The translations under genes were made by a program, and so were the position numbers. A stretch of DNA of 64,000 bases, taken from contig JAAVLQ010000002.1 of the NCBI GenBank assembly GCA_012103075.1, positions 1,724,001 through 1,788,000 on the forward strand, in the 5' to 3' direction. The DNA comes from Brucella cytisi (GTDB lineage: Bacteria > Pseudomonadota > Alphaproteobacteria > Rhizobiales > Rhizobiaceae). Shown piece after piece: positions 1 through 10,783 of the stretch. Below the pieces are notes generated by a model. The model worked only from the letters and a program-made list of their open reading frames with translations. It searched no databases and was not told the DNA's origin. Position 1 is the stretch's first letter. Every line of letters starts with the position of its first letter.

Positions 1-138
1 GACGACGCTCTCACGACCAATAATGTCGATCGACACAAATTGTGCACTGAATTCGGTGTGTAGAAATTTGCCTGCCTCATCGGGGTTCGAAACGAGGACG
101 AACGCTTCAGCACGGTGTTTATACGCAAGATTTTTCAT
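1..138 (-). CDS. Hypothetical protein, 5' portion only
   Basis: The reading frame starts at ATG 138-136 and stays open for 46 codons to the window edge, so only the N-terminus is visible. A second ATG lies directly upstream at 141-139 and either could be used. The protein begins MKNLAYKHRAEAF and contains a short strand-helix pattern with no motif I recognise. The stop and most of the protein lie outside the window. I cannot assign a function. Confidence 0.4.
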   Translation of the reverse strand, partial: MKNLAYKHRAEAFVLVSNPDEAGKFLHTEFSAQFVSIDIIGRESVV

Positions 139-350
139 CATATAGCCTGAGTTTTTCACGCTCCGACGCGCAGAGCACCTTTCTCCATTACGGTCGCTGA
201 ACTGCTTGCACCTCTGCAGTTGCCCTCACTAAACCAACATATCGATCAGTTACGGCTGACCGTCATGCAAATGAGACGTCGCGGAGCGAACGAGACTTGA
301 TAACGCGATGGCTATCGAAACCCTTCTGCGCGGCACCGAGGCAGTTGGGG

Positions 351-1585
351 CTAGCCGTTGTCGACCAGAAGCTCTTTGACTGCGCTACAAAAACTCTCGA
401 TCTCATCCGCCTGATGGCTGGCGGTGAGGGAGACACGCAATCCTGCTTCTCCCGCCACCGTAGGGAAGAAAATTGCTGAGGCGTAGAAATTATGTTTCAG
501 AAGCTCCTGAGCACACCCAATTGATATCATTTCATCACCGATACGGATAATGCGGATCGGCAGTGCGGATCCCGATTGGGCTGTGGGCATTAGTCTGTCA
601 AAAGCGCGATATTGTCCTGCAACGCGGCTTGTCGTTGCCCAAGTTCTGGAGATCGATGGATTTCAGCTGAAGCCAACGCTGCACCAATAGCTGCTGTATT
701 GAGTGATGCCGAGAATGCGTGTGCAATTGCATAACGGCGAAACAAACTTTCCTGATGGGCGGTTCCCAGCATCAGCAACCCGCCAGATGCTCCAAATCCC
801 TTGCCCAACGATGTGACGATTATGGTTCGGTCTCCCGGGTTATCGAATTGGGATCTCGCATAACCCTGCCCTTCCTTACCGACAATGGATACTCCATGTG
901 CATCGTCAATGTACAAGAACAAGCCGTATTTTTCTTGCAGCTGTTTCAATTCATCGATGCGCGCGCCGCCTCCCATAGAGTACACGCCATCGCAAATGTA
1001 TGCGACGCTTCGGTTCTTTTGCAGATATCCTCAAGCGCTTCATAGTCGTTGTGCGGTATCGTTTGAACGACGGTTTCATCGGCCATTGTTTTCTTGTGGT
1101 AGGCAAGGGTCGCGTGAGCAAACCGATCGAAAACCATCGTTGGCTTTATACCGCCAGTCAGATGACCAGAAGCAACCAATGGAAGTGCGCTCATGTTGGC
1201 GGCTAATACAGTCGTATAGGTAATAGAGCGAGCCTCGAAGAGCTGCGAAAGCGCCTCTTCGAGTTCGCCAAGCTGTACGAAGTTTAGCCTTGTCCGGGCG
1301 CAGGACCAATGTAGACTACCGTTTTGTCGAACTGCTTCAATGGCTCCCCGACGATACGTGGATGATTGTCCAGCCCGAGATAAGAACACCGGACGAAATC
1401 AATGACATTGTCGTTGCGACCGAGTAACTGGACTGGCGCCCTTCTCTCGGGACTGCGTAAAGCGCCATAACACCTTGAAGGTGAGCCGCTTCGAAATGAG
1501 AGCCAGCAATATCGATCAACTTCGCAGTATTGCGAGCACCCGTTCCAAATAGACGTTGAGATGATTCAAACGGATTCCTTGGCAT
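351..1585 (-). pseudogene. Alpha-oxoamine synthase family PLP enzyme (BioF/KBL/CqsA-like), frameshifted
   Basis: Four overlapping frame fragments together make one fold-type I PLP enzyme that condenses an amino acid with an acyl-CoA. In order they show an N-terminal segment FVRCSYLGLDNHP, a central FDRFAHATL, the cofactor Asp-His in YIDDAHGVS, the Schiff-base lysine in TSLGKGFGASGG, and a C-terminal GLRVSLTASH. The ATG at 1585 has GGAGG five bases upstream and is preferred to the ATG at 1597. Length when stitched is about 400 residues, normal for the family. At least three frame changes break it. The family includes 8-amino-7-oxononanoate synthase, 2-amino-3-ketobutyrate ligase, serine palmitoyltransferase and the autoinducer synthase CqsA. 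FDRFAHATL recalls CqsA, but the substrate cannot be decided. It lies downstream of the atypical response regulator, in the same direction. Confidence 0.7.
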
Positions 1586-1704
1586 CACATCCTCCATTGT
1601 GGTGCCAGTATGAAAGCTGGAAGAAATATTATTCGCAACAAAGCAGTTAAGAAGAATTATAGTTTATATTAATTACAATATTTACATTATTATCATTCAT
1701 AAGT

Positions 1705-2404
1705 TTATTGTGAAAATTCGAACGCATATCCCGTCGTATGTACTGTTCGGATAAGGTTCTTTCCGGTCAATTTCCATAGCTGACGCCTCAGATTGCCGAC
1801 ATGTACGTCCACCGTTCGCAGTTGAACATAGTGATGCGCGGGCCAACCGATCTTGATGATTTGCTCCCGCTTCATTACCTGTCCCGGCGCGGCAATGAAC
1901 CCTCGCAGAATTCGAAACTCGGTGGGCGTTAACCTTATTTCCAGACTCCCAAGTCTCAGGATTCTTTCGTCTGGCAGGATATTTAGGTCGCCAATATGGA
2001 CACGTTCACGACGGTCAGACGTCAGTGTCTTGCGTTCCAGTGGCATGGATTCCCGGTCGTGTAAAAGGACAGAACCCGCTCGGGCACGAATGGATGAGGG
2101 AAAATTTCGTCAAATCCAGCCTGTAAAAATCAAGAAAATTCATCGAATTACAGGGTTTAGTCAGCGCTACGAGAATTATATCTCTGGTGGCGGGGTTTTG
2201 TTTGATGGTAGCACAGACATCAAAAATGGGCTCCGTGTTCTCGCTTGTATCAAACAATATCGCATATGGAATTGCTTCCGTTGCGAAGTTCGATGAAGCT
2301 TGCAGGTCCATGAGGCTTGGCACGTAACCGCCGACACTGAGAATGTGACTTAATATGAGGTAGCTCTGTGGGTTCTCTGTGCCGATCGGTACGTTGAGAT
2401 TCAC
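1705..2404 (-). pseudogene. OmpR/PhoB-like response regulator with degenerate receiver, frameshifted
   Basis: The C-terminal part (1705-2046) is a clear winged-helix DNA-binding domain: LTPTEFRILRGF, MKREQI, RTVDVHVGNLRRQL and the wing NLIRTVHTTGYAF. The N-terminal part lies in another frame and resembles a receiver: AILFDTSE supplies a possible phospho-acceptor Asp, but the acidic pair usual after the first strand is missing. A GTG at 2404 with GGAG upstream is the most likely start. It aligns with the regulator gene at 11577 over its whole length (both have HILSVxGY/HLLSVEGF after the first strand), so the two are paralogues flanking the transporter and enzyme cluster. A GntR-type palindrome lies about 130 bp upstream. 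One frame change near 2050-2100 separates the domains. Confidence 0.7.
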
Positions 2405-2531
2405 GATCAATTTTCTCCGATGAGATAAATGTTGCGACAAAGTTTTTACAATTACGTTAAATTTTAATAAAACTGCACATTGGTCAACCAAAATAAGTTT
2501 GAAAGTCTATTATCGAGAGTTATTATCATAT

Positions 2532-2549
2532 TTTTGTTACATCAAAATT
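2532..2549. promoter_or_regulatory. Putative GntR operator, copy 1
   Basis: TTTTGTTACATCAAAATT matches the palindromes at 6886 and 7657 with two changes from dyad symmetry. It sits between the transporter operon's last gene and the response regulator start at 2404, so the regulator may share the regulon. The core fits the TNGT-N-ACNA pattern known for GntR-family operators. The rest of 2405-2767 holds nothing else I recognise. Confidence 0.55.
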
Positions 2550-2767
2550 CGGATCGAGTATATTGCACGGCGTGCGTCCTTGGCTACGAGTCCGCCGACT
2601 ACCGGGTCATCTAACCTTTAAGGTTACGCTCCACAGGTTGCTTGTAACTCGGGAGATGTTTCCAGCACCGCTGGGGCTTCACGTTTGCGGTCAGTTCAGC
2701 ACGTTTCGACGAAATTACGGCGCCGGAACTACACGATCCGGCGTCTGTTTGCATACTTTCGCGATGT

Positions 2768-3846
2768 TCAACCTCGAACCCACATGTTCCATCTTTGCAG
2801 TAACACCACGCATTCTCGTTGATCCATTTGGCATCTGGAACCACGACGGTGTCTCGAACTTGTGTTGCTGTCGGCATGAAACTCCCCGGTTTCATCGGAC
2901 ATCATTGCAATCGCTTCCGTACTCGGAGGTGTACAGGCCAAGACATCGCAAGCCTTTGCCCGGGCGATCGGATTTTCGAGCCAGAAAGCTATGAGTTTGA
3001 GTGCATTTTTCCCGATTTGGCGCTCCCTTCACTAGCGCAATGCGATCGCCAACCAAGAACGATGCTTCATAGGACCAACCGATTGGGAGCCCCTCAGCTT
3101 GCAGAGCACGTGCACGGGTAAGCCAGATTTGGCCGAGCGCATATTCGTTGTTGCGAAACCCTTGGACACTTTGATCTCCGCTCTTCCACCATAACGAGAC
3201 GGCTGGACGGATTTCGTCCAGCTTCTTGAATGCTCGATCAACATCGAGTGGGAAAAGTTCATCGCGTTTCACACCGTCAGCAAGTAGTGCGGCGGCCAGC
3301 ACGCGCCGGGGATCGTCAAAATTCGGGAATGCCCGGCCTCCCGGAAACTCGGATATATTCCACATATCAGCCCAAGTCCGCGGCTCCCGTCGACCTTCCT
3401 TTTCTTTCCGGTAGACGAGCAACGTTGCGGTCGACTGGAGCAAAGCACCGCCCGGCGCACACGCATTCTCAGGCAAATCAGACCGGTCAGCGAATGCTTT
3501 ACAAAACTCGCTCAGGTCTTCGGTTACAAGTCGATGAGCCTCGGATTCCGACTGGATTTCTCCATCAAGATAAAGATCCCGTGAAACGTTTCCGGCCTTG
3601 ACCATTGCTGAGGCTTTCGCCCGCATTTCTGAATTGGTTGCTGACACGATTCTTACGCGAATCCCCGTCTGCTCAGTAAAAGGATCGAACCAGGGCTTCT
3701 TTTAGGGCGCGATCGTAAGCACCTCCAGTCGATGCGATAACGACCTCATTGGCCGATGTCGCATCGGCGTGCGCACTTGTCGCAAGGGTTATCGCCGTGA
3801 CAGTCATGGATCTGCAGACGAATTCGATCACTTTATGAATTATCAT
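2768..3846 (-). pseudogene. ABC transporter substrate-binding protein, spermidine/putrescine (PotD) type, frameshifted
   Basis: The start at ATG 3846 has GGGGAA upstream and opens a signal peptide ending SAHA-DA. The mature protein begins with VVIASTGGAYDRAL and, after a frame change at the G3 run 3693-3695, reads WFDPFTEQTGIRVRIV, a typical first lobe of PotD/AfuA-like proteins. The middle (LLVYRKE, RTWADMWN, FPGGRAFPNFDDPR, WWKSGDQSVQGF) is intact in one frame to 2892. The end (VVPDAKWINEN, then RWNMWVRG) is recovered from other frames and stops near 2768. It is the last gene of the ATPase-permease-permease-binding protein operon. The ligand is unknown; the aminotransferase operon next door suggests an amine or amino compound. 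Confidence 0.75.
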
Positions 3847-3863
3847 GATTGTTTCCCCGTTTT

Positions 3864-4646
3864 TCAGTTTTGTTTGCTGCGTGTAAGCGCGAACGACAAT
3901 GCGATGAGGCACATCGACACCGGGACGACCACGGTGGAGGCGGCTGCAATGGTCGGTGTCAGATTAAAGTCAATGTCTTCAAACATCTTTCTACCGATCG
4001 TCTTGCCGTTGATATCCGAAATGAAGAACGCCACGGTGGCCTCATCGAAAGAGGCCAGAAAGGCGAAGACAAATCCGGCGCCGATGCTTGGGGCGATCAT
4101 CGGCAACGTGATGTGGAAGAACGCTCTGCCACGTCCTGCTCCGCAATTCAGGGCCGCAAGCTCCAATGCTGGGTCGAAGCGCTGTAGAGCCGCTACTACG
4201 GTAATCATCACGAATGGAACCGACAGGACTGTGTGACTGACCAGAAATCCCGAAAAGGTTCCGGTCAATTGATGCGGTGCAAAACCAGATAGAGGGCGAC
4301 ACCCAGAACAATATGCGGAACAATCATCGGGCCGATCGTCAGTACCGGAAAACCCCTTTGAAGGGTAGCTCGCCTCTAACAAAAGCGAGAGACGCCATGG
4401 TTCCCACAACGGTAGAAGTCAGGGCTGTCGCCAAGGCGATTTTCAGACTGAACCATGTTGAAGCCATCCAGTCAGGGTCGCCGAAATATGCAGCGTACCA
4501 TCTTAACGACAGACCTTGCGGCGGGAATTGCAGGTAATCCGTCTGGCTGAACGACATTGGGACGATTATCAGTGTGGGTAGGATGAGAAACAACAAGATG
4601 ATACTCACGAAGAAGGCCGCTAACAGTTTCGGGCGAGATTACCCAT
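3864..4646 (-). pseudogene. ABC transporter permease, PotC type, frameshifted
   Basis: An inner-membrane permease with about six membrane segments. The ATG at 4646 has AAAGGA six bases upstream. The frame is lost after eight codons because an A run is one base short (T3 on the plus strand, 4627-4629), then resumes as SIILLFLILPTLIIVPMSF. A second shift follows ELPFKGVF near 4345 and a third sits at the A4 run 4281-4284. The cytoplasmic EAA loop is visible as LELAALNCGAGRGRAFFHITLPMIAPSI, close to the family pattern, so the protein is probably functional if the indels are errors. It ends 17 bp before the binding-protein start and follows the first permease by 67 bp. Confidence 0.75.
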
Positions 4647-4713
4647 GCGCCATCCTTTCAGTGACATTCTTGAAGTCCCGGTCTCCGGTCTCGAACCGAT
4701 TGTAGGGAACTGA

Positions 4714-5594
4714 TTAATGGACACTTCCGAACCCCTTATTGAGCGCTAGTACTCGTCGGAAGCACGCGACAAAGATAATTGTCATGCCAAGCAACACAGT
4801 TGAAAAGAGCAGCAGCGAATGGCCAATCCAGAGTCACAGTAGTTTCCTGACCGATCAGCGTTGCCATCAACATGGAATCCGGCCCTCCAACCAGAGCGGG
4901 CGTTATGTAAAAAGCCGAGCGCCAAAACAAAGCATAGGGTAGCTCCGGCAAAGATCCCGGGAAGACACAAAGGAAATGTGACGACGAAGAAAGCCTTCGA
5001 GGGGATTTGCGCCTAGGTTCAGAGCAGCTCGATCAAGGTCCTTGGGTATAGCTTTGAGCGCAGCATAGATGGGCAGTACAACGAAAGGCATGAGAACATG
5101 TGCCATCGCCAATGTCACCGCTCCTTGCGTGTAAAGAAGCTTGAAGGGTTGTTCAGTTAAACCGACGGCGCTGAGAAACCCGTTCACGATCCCATTCCGC
5201 TGCAATAGGACAATCCGGGCATAGGAGCGAACAAGAACCGAAGTCCAGAGCGGAATGAAGACGCAAATCGCCGCTATAATCCCTGCAAGTTTTCCTGCTC
5301 TTGCCATGGTCAGAGCGACAGGAAAGCCCAGCACGCATCCAATGGCAGTCACAGCGACCGCAACGCCAACCGTGGAAGCGGGACATCAAGATAAAGACTT
5401 CCCTCAACGATGCGTCCATAGCTTATCGCATCGTCCGAAAAACTAAGAGCGATGAGTCGGCCGATCGGATACATAAAGCCGACGACCAGTAGAATTAATA
5501 ATGGTAGTACCAGAAACCACGATATTACCGGCGGGTATTGGCGTGCGGATCTTCCTCTAAGGAATGTGTCGAAACCGGAAAACGACGAACTCAT
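4714..5594 (-). pseudogene. ABC transporter permease, PotB type, frameshifted
   Basis: The start ATG at 5594 overlaps the stop of the ATPase gene (ATGA), as expected for translational coupling. The N-terminal tail SGFDTFLRGRSARQ leads into a long hydrophobic segment (SWFLVLPLLILLVV). The EAA motif reads AIPKDLDRAALNLGANPLE. The last segment, ending LNKGFGSVH, is in a third frame. Two shifts, near 5350 and 5000, split the gene. Its stitched length of about 290 residues fits PotB-type permeases. It pairs with the permease at 3864 to form the membrane channel. Confidence 0.75.
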
Positions 5595-6702
5595 GCGGCC
5601 AACCTCGTTTCAAGGTCGAAAGTCAGGAGTGAGAGGGTGTCCAAGTTTACACCGACGCGGCTATTCTTTCGCATCACCGGTGACGATGTTGTTGCAGGCA
5701 ATTGGACACGCAGGTCGATATCTGGAAAAGCGTCTAGCCTTACCAGACAACTGTGCTCGAACCGATGAAGACGGAAGCCTCAACAGTTCCGGACAGTTGC
5801 CCTTTTTTTTGGTCGGAAAAGATGCCGACATGTTCCGGTCTCACGGCTAGCCTGATTTCGGAACCGATAGATTTGTGAGCCAGTTTGGGATGAAGCAGCG
5901 CATCAAGTTCCACAGCAACACGTTCGGAGATATCCAGAATGCACTTGCCGTTTTTGTTGCCGCGATAAGTCGCCGGAATAAAATTGATACAGCCGATGAA
6001 GTCGGCAACGAAGGTTCTATTGGGTTCGTTATAGAGTTCGGAGGGAGTACCAACCTGCTGGACGCAGCCATCGTGCATTACCACAATGCGGTCGGACATG
6101 GTCAACGCCTCTTCCCGGTCGTGAGTGACGTAGATTACTGTTGCTCCGAGATTCTCCTGAATGCGTTTGATCTCAAACTGCATTGCCTCTCGCAATTTCT
6201 TGTCGAGGGCACCGAGCGGTTCGTCCATCAAGATGACGGGCGGAGAAAAACCAGCGCGCGGGCGACGGCCACACGCGCGCTGTTGTCCACCTGACAACTG
6301 GTTTGGATAGCGGTCTGCGAAGTCATTGAGTCTGATCAGCTCAAGCATCTCATCGACGCGAGACCGGATATCTTTCTTCGAACCCAGTCGTCGCATTTTC
6401 AACGGAACGCAATATTCTGCCGAACCGTCAGATGGGGAACAGCGCATATTTCTGGAACACCATGCCGACGTTACGCCGGTTGGGCGGCAGGGTGGTTATA
6501 TCTACGTCTCCCACAATAATCCTTCCGTTCGTCGGTTGTTCGAAGCCGGCGACCATGGTGAGCAAAGTCGTTTTGCCTGATCCGGACGGTCCGATTATTG
6601 AAACGAATTCGCCTGCCCGGATGTCGAGCGTGGTTTCATGGACAGCCCGGTTTCGCCAAATCTTTTCTGAACGCCAGCAAGCATTAATTTCTGACCGATC
6701 AA
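5591..6702 (-). pseudogene. ABC transporter ATP-binding protein, PotA type, frameshifted
   Basis: All nucleotide-binding motifs are present: Walker A GPSGSGKTT, Q-loop VFQKYALF, signature LSGGQQR, Walker B VILMDEPLGALD and the switch His in YVTHDREEA. A C-terminal TOBE-like region follows (LAVRPEHVGIF). A TTG at 6702 five bases after GGAGG gives a normal N-terminus (MIGQKLMLAGVQKRFGE), which I prefer to the longer frame from 6772. Frames shift near 6650, 6430 and 5740. Just after the signature, about fourteen residues are out of frame between two compensating indels, one of them a short T run. The stop overlaps the permease start. It is first in the operon and divergent from gntR. Confidence 0.8.
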
Positions 6703-6885
6703 TCTTTCCTCCTCCGGAAACCACTTTGGTATCTGTGCCTTTGCGTTCGGTCCTCGATGCGAAATGCATCATTGACGTTCCAGACGCATAGACGTGCTCA
6801 TCCAGCTACCGCGTGACTCTATGAGTACGCGCTGCTAAAACCTAAAATGACGCGACAAAAACTTTGCAAAAACTTTATATGGTCA

Positions 6886-6903
6886 TTTTGTTGCATCATA
6901 ATT
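6886..6903. promoter_or_regulatory. Putative GntR operator, copy 2
   Basis: TTTTGTTGCATCATAATT lies 30 bp before the gntR start and about 180 bp before the divergent transporter operon. It is an imperfect copy of the palindrome at 7657. Its position allows control of gntR itself and of the ABC operon. Confidence 0.6.
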
Positions 6904-6932
6904 CTGATGTGTCAACAGGGATTGAGGCTTAG

Positions 6933-7625
6933 ATGAGCGCGATAAAATTGTCGGACCGGGCCAATGAAGGGCAGGCACCGGGTCTTGGCGACGTCGCATA
7001 CCGCGAAATGAAGGAGCGCCTGATACGAGGCGAATATAAGCCCGGCAAGAAACTTACGGTCCGAGCCGTAGCGGAAGATCTCGGATTTAGTTCCACCCCT
7101 GCGCGGGACGCTATCAACCGGCTCACCGGCGAAGGCGCACTGGTCTATTCGGGACCAAAAACTGTAATCGTACCAGTTTTAAATGAAGACAGTTTGCGCG
7201 AGATCACACTAATTCGGCTCGCCCCGGAGGGGCTGGCGGCACAGCTGGCAGTCAACTCGGTTACCAATGAAGATATTGAAAAACTTAAAGATATTCAAAA
7301 TTATATAAACGATGCACTGGATCGTCGCGCTTACGAGACGGTTTTGCGGCATAACAAGGATTTCCATTTTCATGTGTATGGAATGGCCGGAATGCCTCGG
7401 CTTTTATCCATGATCGAAGGGGCCCGGCTTAGGGTTGGCCCATCACTTTACGATCTCTATCCAGAGTTTGCTGAAGAAAAATACGGCGTTCGAAACCACC
7501 AGCTAGCCATTGAATCGCTAGAGGACAAGGATGGCGCATCCCCGCGCGCCGCATTCGAGAACGACATTCGGGATGGCTATCGGCGCTTGCGCCGGGCAGC
7601 ACGAGCGCGCTCCTCGGCGAGATAG
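6933..7625 (+). CDS. GntR family transcriptional regulator, FCD type
   Basis: An intact 230-residue regulator. Residues about 20-85 form the GntR winged helix (YREMKERLIRGEYKPGKKL, FSSTPARDAINRLTGEGAL), and the rest is an all-helical FCD ligand-binding domain with HNKDFHFHVYG as its metal or ligand-binding core. It is divergent from the ABC operon and faces the same way as the aminotransferase operon. Copies of one palindrome lie in front of both, so autoregulation and control of both operons are likely. FCD regulators usually respond to an organic acid or sugar acid; the effector here is unknown. Confidence 0.9.
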   Translation: MSAIKLSDRANEGQAPGLGDVAYREMKERLIRGEYKPGKKLTVRAVAEDLGFSSTPARDAINRLTGEGALVYSGPKTVIVPVLNEDSLREITLIRLAPEGLAAQLAVNSVTNEDIEKLKDIQNYINDALDRRAYETVLRHNKDFHFHVYGMAGMPRLLSMIEGARLRVGPSLYDLYPEFAEEKYGVRNHQLAIESLEDKDGASPRAAFENDIRDGYRRLRRAARARSSAR

Positions 7626-7656
7626 TTTTTTGTTGTATGGGCTTGACCTTTCGCAT

Positions 7657-7674
7657 TTTTGTTGCAACAAAATT
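7657..7674. promoter_or_regulatory. Putative GntR operator, copy 3 (perfect palindrome)
   Basis: TTTTGTTGCAACAAAA is a perfect 16-bp dyad in the 100-bp gap between gntR and the aminotransferase gene. A TTGACC element at 7643-7648 lies just upstream, so bound repressor would cover the promoter. It is the best copy of the three and defines the consensus. Confidence 0.7.
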
Positions 7675-7725
7675 GTGAAGCTAACGCAAAAGCATTAGCT
7701 GATGTGCGTTTTAAAGGCCCAATCA

Positions 7726-9076
7726 ATGATACCTAGTCCGAGAATAAACCGTGGCGATCCGGTAGAGAGAACGGAATCGTTACGTCTTTACGCCCGCAGC
7801 CTGCAGGTTTTGCCGCAGGGTGTGTCACGCGTCACGATCGATATCGATCCAACACCGATTTACATTCAACGTGGTGAGGGCGCCTATCTAGTTGATGTGG
7901 ACGATAACCGTCTTCTGGACCTCAACAACAACTTCACCACGCTTATACACGGGCACGGATTCGAACCGGTTGCGGAAGTGGTTGCGAAGCTTTTGCGTAA
8001 CGGGACCTGTTTTTCCAACCCGACGGAACACGAGGTCGCACTGGCTGAATTGCTGATCTCGCGGATCCCGGCAATGGAAAAGATTCGCTTCGTCAACAGC
8101 GGGACCGAAGCGGTCATGTTTGCAATCAAGGCAGCTCGAGCGTTCACAGGTCGCTCTGCGATCGTTCGCTTTGAGGGAGCTTATCACGGGGGTTACGATT
8201 GGGCTGAAACGGGGCAAACCGGCACCTATCCCACCAACGGGTCCGGTCGAAACGTTGCACGACCAGATACCATGGTGCGCCGTCCAGCCTTGGCGACGAT
8301 GTGATCGTGATCCAGTTCAATGACAAGGAGGAGATTGTTTCGAAACTCGAAGGCCACGCGCATCGGATAGCCGGTATTTTGATTGATCCGATGCCTAGCC
8401 GCGCCGGGCTATTTGCGCCAAGCCGGGGATTTATTGAGGCACTGACAACCTTCACGCAAGAGCATGGCATTCTACTGATCGCCGACGAGGTGTTGAATAT
8501 CCGGCAAGGTTATAGGGGGCTTCGGACCGTTACGGTCTTAATCCCGATCTGATAGCAACCGGCAAGATCATCGGTGGTGGCTTTCCAATTGGAGCCATCG
8601 GCGGGCGCGCAGAAGTCATGTCGGTCTTCGAAAAGCGGGACGGTAAGCTACCAGTTCCGCAAGGTGGGACATTCTCCGCTAACCCCGTCTCCATGGCTGC
8701 AGGTCTTGCTGCTATGAATGCATTGCCACCCGATGCCTTCGCACGGCTTGAAGAACTAGGAGATGCCTTGCGTTCGCGTCTCTCGCAGATCGCTCAGTCG
8801 CGGCAGGCTCCCTATTCGATCACGGGAGCCGCTTCCCTCTTCCGCATTCATTCCAAACGTGAAGCGCCGACTGATTATCGCGCTTCAATCATGTCGCCTG
8901 ATCAGAACTTGCGCATGCGAGAGCTCACACGGTATTTCGCCCGGAATGGTGTTCTGTTGCCCTTTGGAGCCGCGGCCAGCCTATCCACCTCGATGGGCGA
9001 AAAAGAAATCGACCTCATTGCCGCGCTTTTTGATGATTTCCTTGCACAAAATCCCGTACGGGAGGACCATCCATGA
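7726..9076 (+). pseudogene. Class-III (GSAM-like) aminotransferase, frameshifted
   Basis: A PLP-dependent aminotransferase of the glutamate-1-semialdehyde aminomutase type. Motifs: GTEAVMFAIKAARAFTGR, the aromatic stacking region FEGAYHGGYD, the cofactor Asp in LLIADEVLN, the PLP lysine in ATGKIIGGGFPIGA, and GGTFSANPVSMAAG. I chose ATG 7726, with AAAGG eight bases upstream, over the longer frame from 7702. Frames change near 8290 and 8510, and the pieces join without loss of conserved sequence. The stop overlaps the start of the ThDP gene (ATGA). Together with the polyamine-type transporter it could deaminate an imported amino compound. Confidence 0.8.
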
Positions 9077-10783
9077 AACATGCCGCAACTACAGACAGCG
9101 TTGCCGATCGTATCGCACAAGCACTTGTCCGCCATGGTGTGGAGGTGATCTTCGCACAAAGTTTGCCCTCCGCTGTGATTCTTGCAGCCGAAGCCCACGG
9201 CATTCGCCAGATCGCCTATCGTCAGGAAAATATGGGCGGAGCGATGGCGGACGGATATGCCCGGGTTTCTGGCAAGGTGAGTGTAGTCGCGGCGCAGAAC
9301 GGTCCCGCAGCGACGCTGCTTGTTCCGCCACTAGCCGAAGCTTTAAAGGCGAGTATTCCAGTGGTCGCGCTTGTACAGGATGTCGAGCGAAACCAAACGG
9401 ACAAGAACGCCTTTCAGGATATTGACCAAATCACCCTCTTCCAATCCTGTACAAAATGGGTCCGTCGACTAAATGTAGCCGAGCGCGTCGATGACTACAT
9501 TGATGCAGCTTTTACCGGCGGCAAGTGGGCGAGCGGGACCGGTTGCGCTTTTGTTGCCAGCGGATTTGCTGCGTTGCCCGGCTCCGAAGATCGATAAGCC
9601 GAGAACTGCTTGTCTTGGCTACTGGCCGCTTGACCGGTTTCGTCCATCCGACGACCTCATTCAGAACGCAGCTGATACTATTGCTGAAGCCCGAACCCCG
9701 GTTGTGCTGGCTGGCGGCGGTATTCATGCCGGTGGTGCAGCGGCAGCATTGGCTCGTCTTCAGGAGATAGCCTCCCTTCCTGTATTCACGACGAATATGG
9801 GCAAAGGGGTGGTTGACGAATTCCATCCTCTATCTGCTGGCGTTCTAGGGTCTCTGACTGGCCCTCGTTCGCTAGGCTTCTACAGTCGTCACCTCATGAA
9901 TGAAGCAGATCTGGTTATCCTTGCCGGAACACGCACCAACCAGAACGGAACTGACAATTGGCAGCAGATTCCTTCTTCGGCGAAAGTCATTCACATTGAC
10001 ATCGATCCCGGAGATCGGACGCAATTACGAGGCATTGCGTTTGCACGGCGATGCACGCGAAACGCTCACGGCCTTGTGCGAAACATTATCTAAACGAGAC
10101 TTCCTTCGGCGCAGTATGCCTCGCCTCAATTATGAAGAAAGAATTGCCGGTTTCTGGGCGGAATATGATGAAGCTCGCCGACCAGTTCTTGATGACCGAT
10201 CAGGCGCCATGCGGCCTGAGCGCGTTATGCAGGAATTGCAGCCGGCTCGACCACGACGTGACGGTCGTGGCGGATGCGAGCTATTCGTCCATGTGGGTTG
10301 TCGGTCAGTTGCGCTGTCGCAAGGTGGGCACGAGATTCATTACACCGCGCGGGCTCGCTGGCCTTGGATGGGGTCTACCACTTGCGATGGGGGCAAAGGC
10401 CGCTCGTCCTGACAAGCCGGTGGTTGCCATTGTCGGAGACGGTGGATTTGCGCATAGCTGGGCGGAACTGGAAACGATGATGCGTATGCAGTTACCCGTC
10501 ACTGTCGTCCTCTTGAATAATGGCGTGCTAGGCTTCCAGAAAGATGCGGAAACCGTAAAATTCGGCCGCTATACAACGGCGTGCCATTTTGCACCGGTCG
10601 ATCACGCGGCGGTCGCTTCAGCGTGCGGATGTCGATCTGCCACCGTCGATAATGCTGCTGACTTATCGGAGCAGCTACGTCTGAGTATTGAAAGCGGTAA
10701 ACCCTCGCTCATCGAAGTTATTACCGATCACGACGCTCATCCTCCGCTTTCTCTTTTTTGCGGCAATGGATCAGGCAGCATGA
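9073..10783 (+). pseudogene. Acetolactate synthase-like ThDP enzyme, frameshifted
   Basis: A thiamine-diphosphate enzyme of the AHAS/benzoylformate decarboxylase superfamily. The N-terminal Pyr domain carries the cofactor-activating Glu in YRQENMGGAMADGYAR. A central domain follows (VVLAGGGIHAGGAA). The C-terminal PP domain has the Mg/ThDP motif starting VGDGGF and ending VVLLNN. Frame changes occur near 9500, 10015 and 10245. As printed it runs into the SDR frame. Reading the T6 run 10754-10759 as T5 gives LSLFAAMDQAA and a TGA at 10781-10783 that overlaps the SDR ATG, so I treat them as two genes. Substrate unknown; phosphonopyruvate or 2-oxoacid decarboxylation or a carboligation are all possible. 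Confidence 0.8.
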
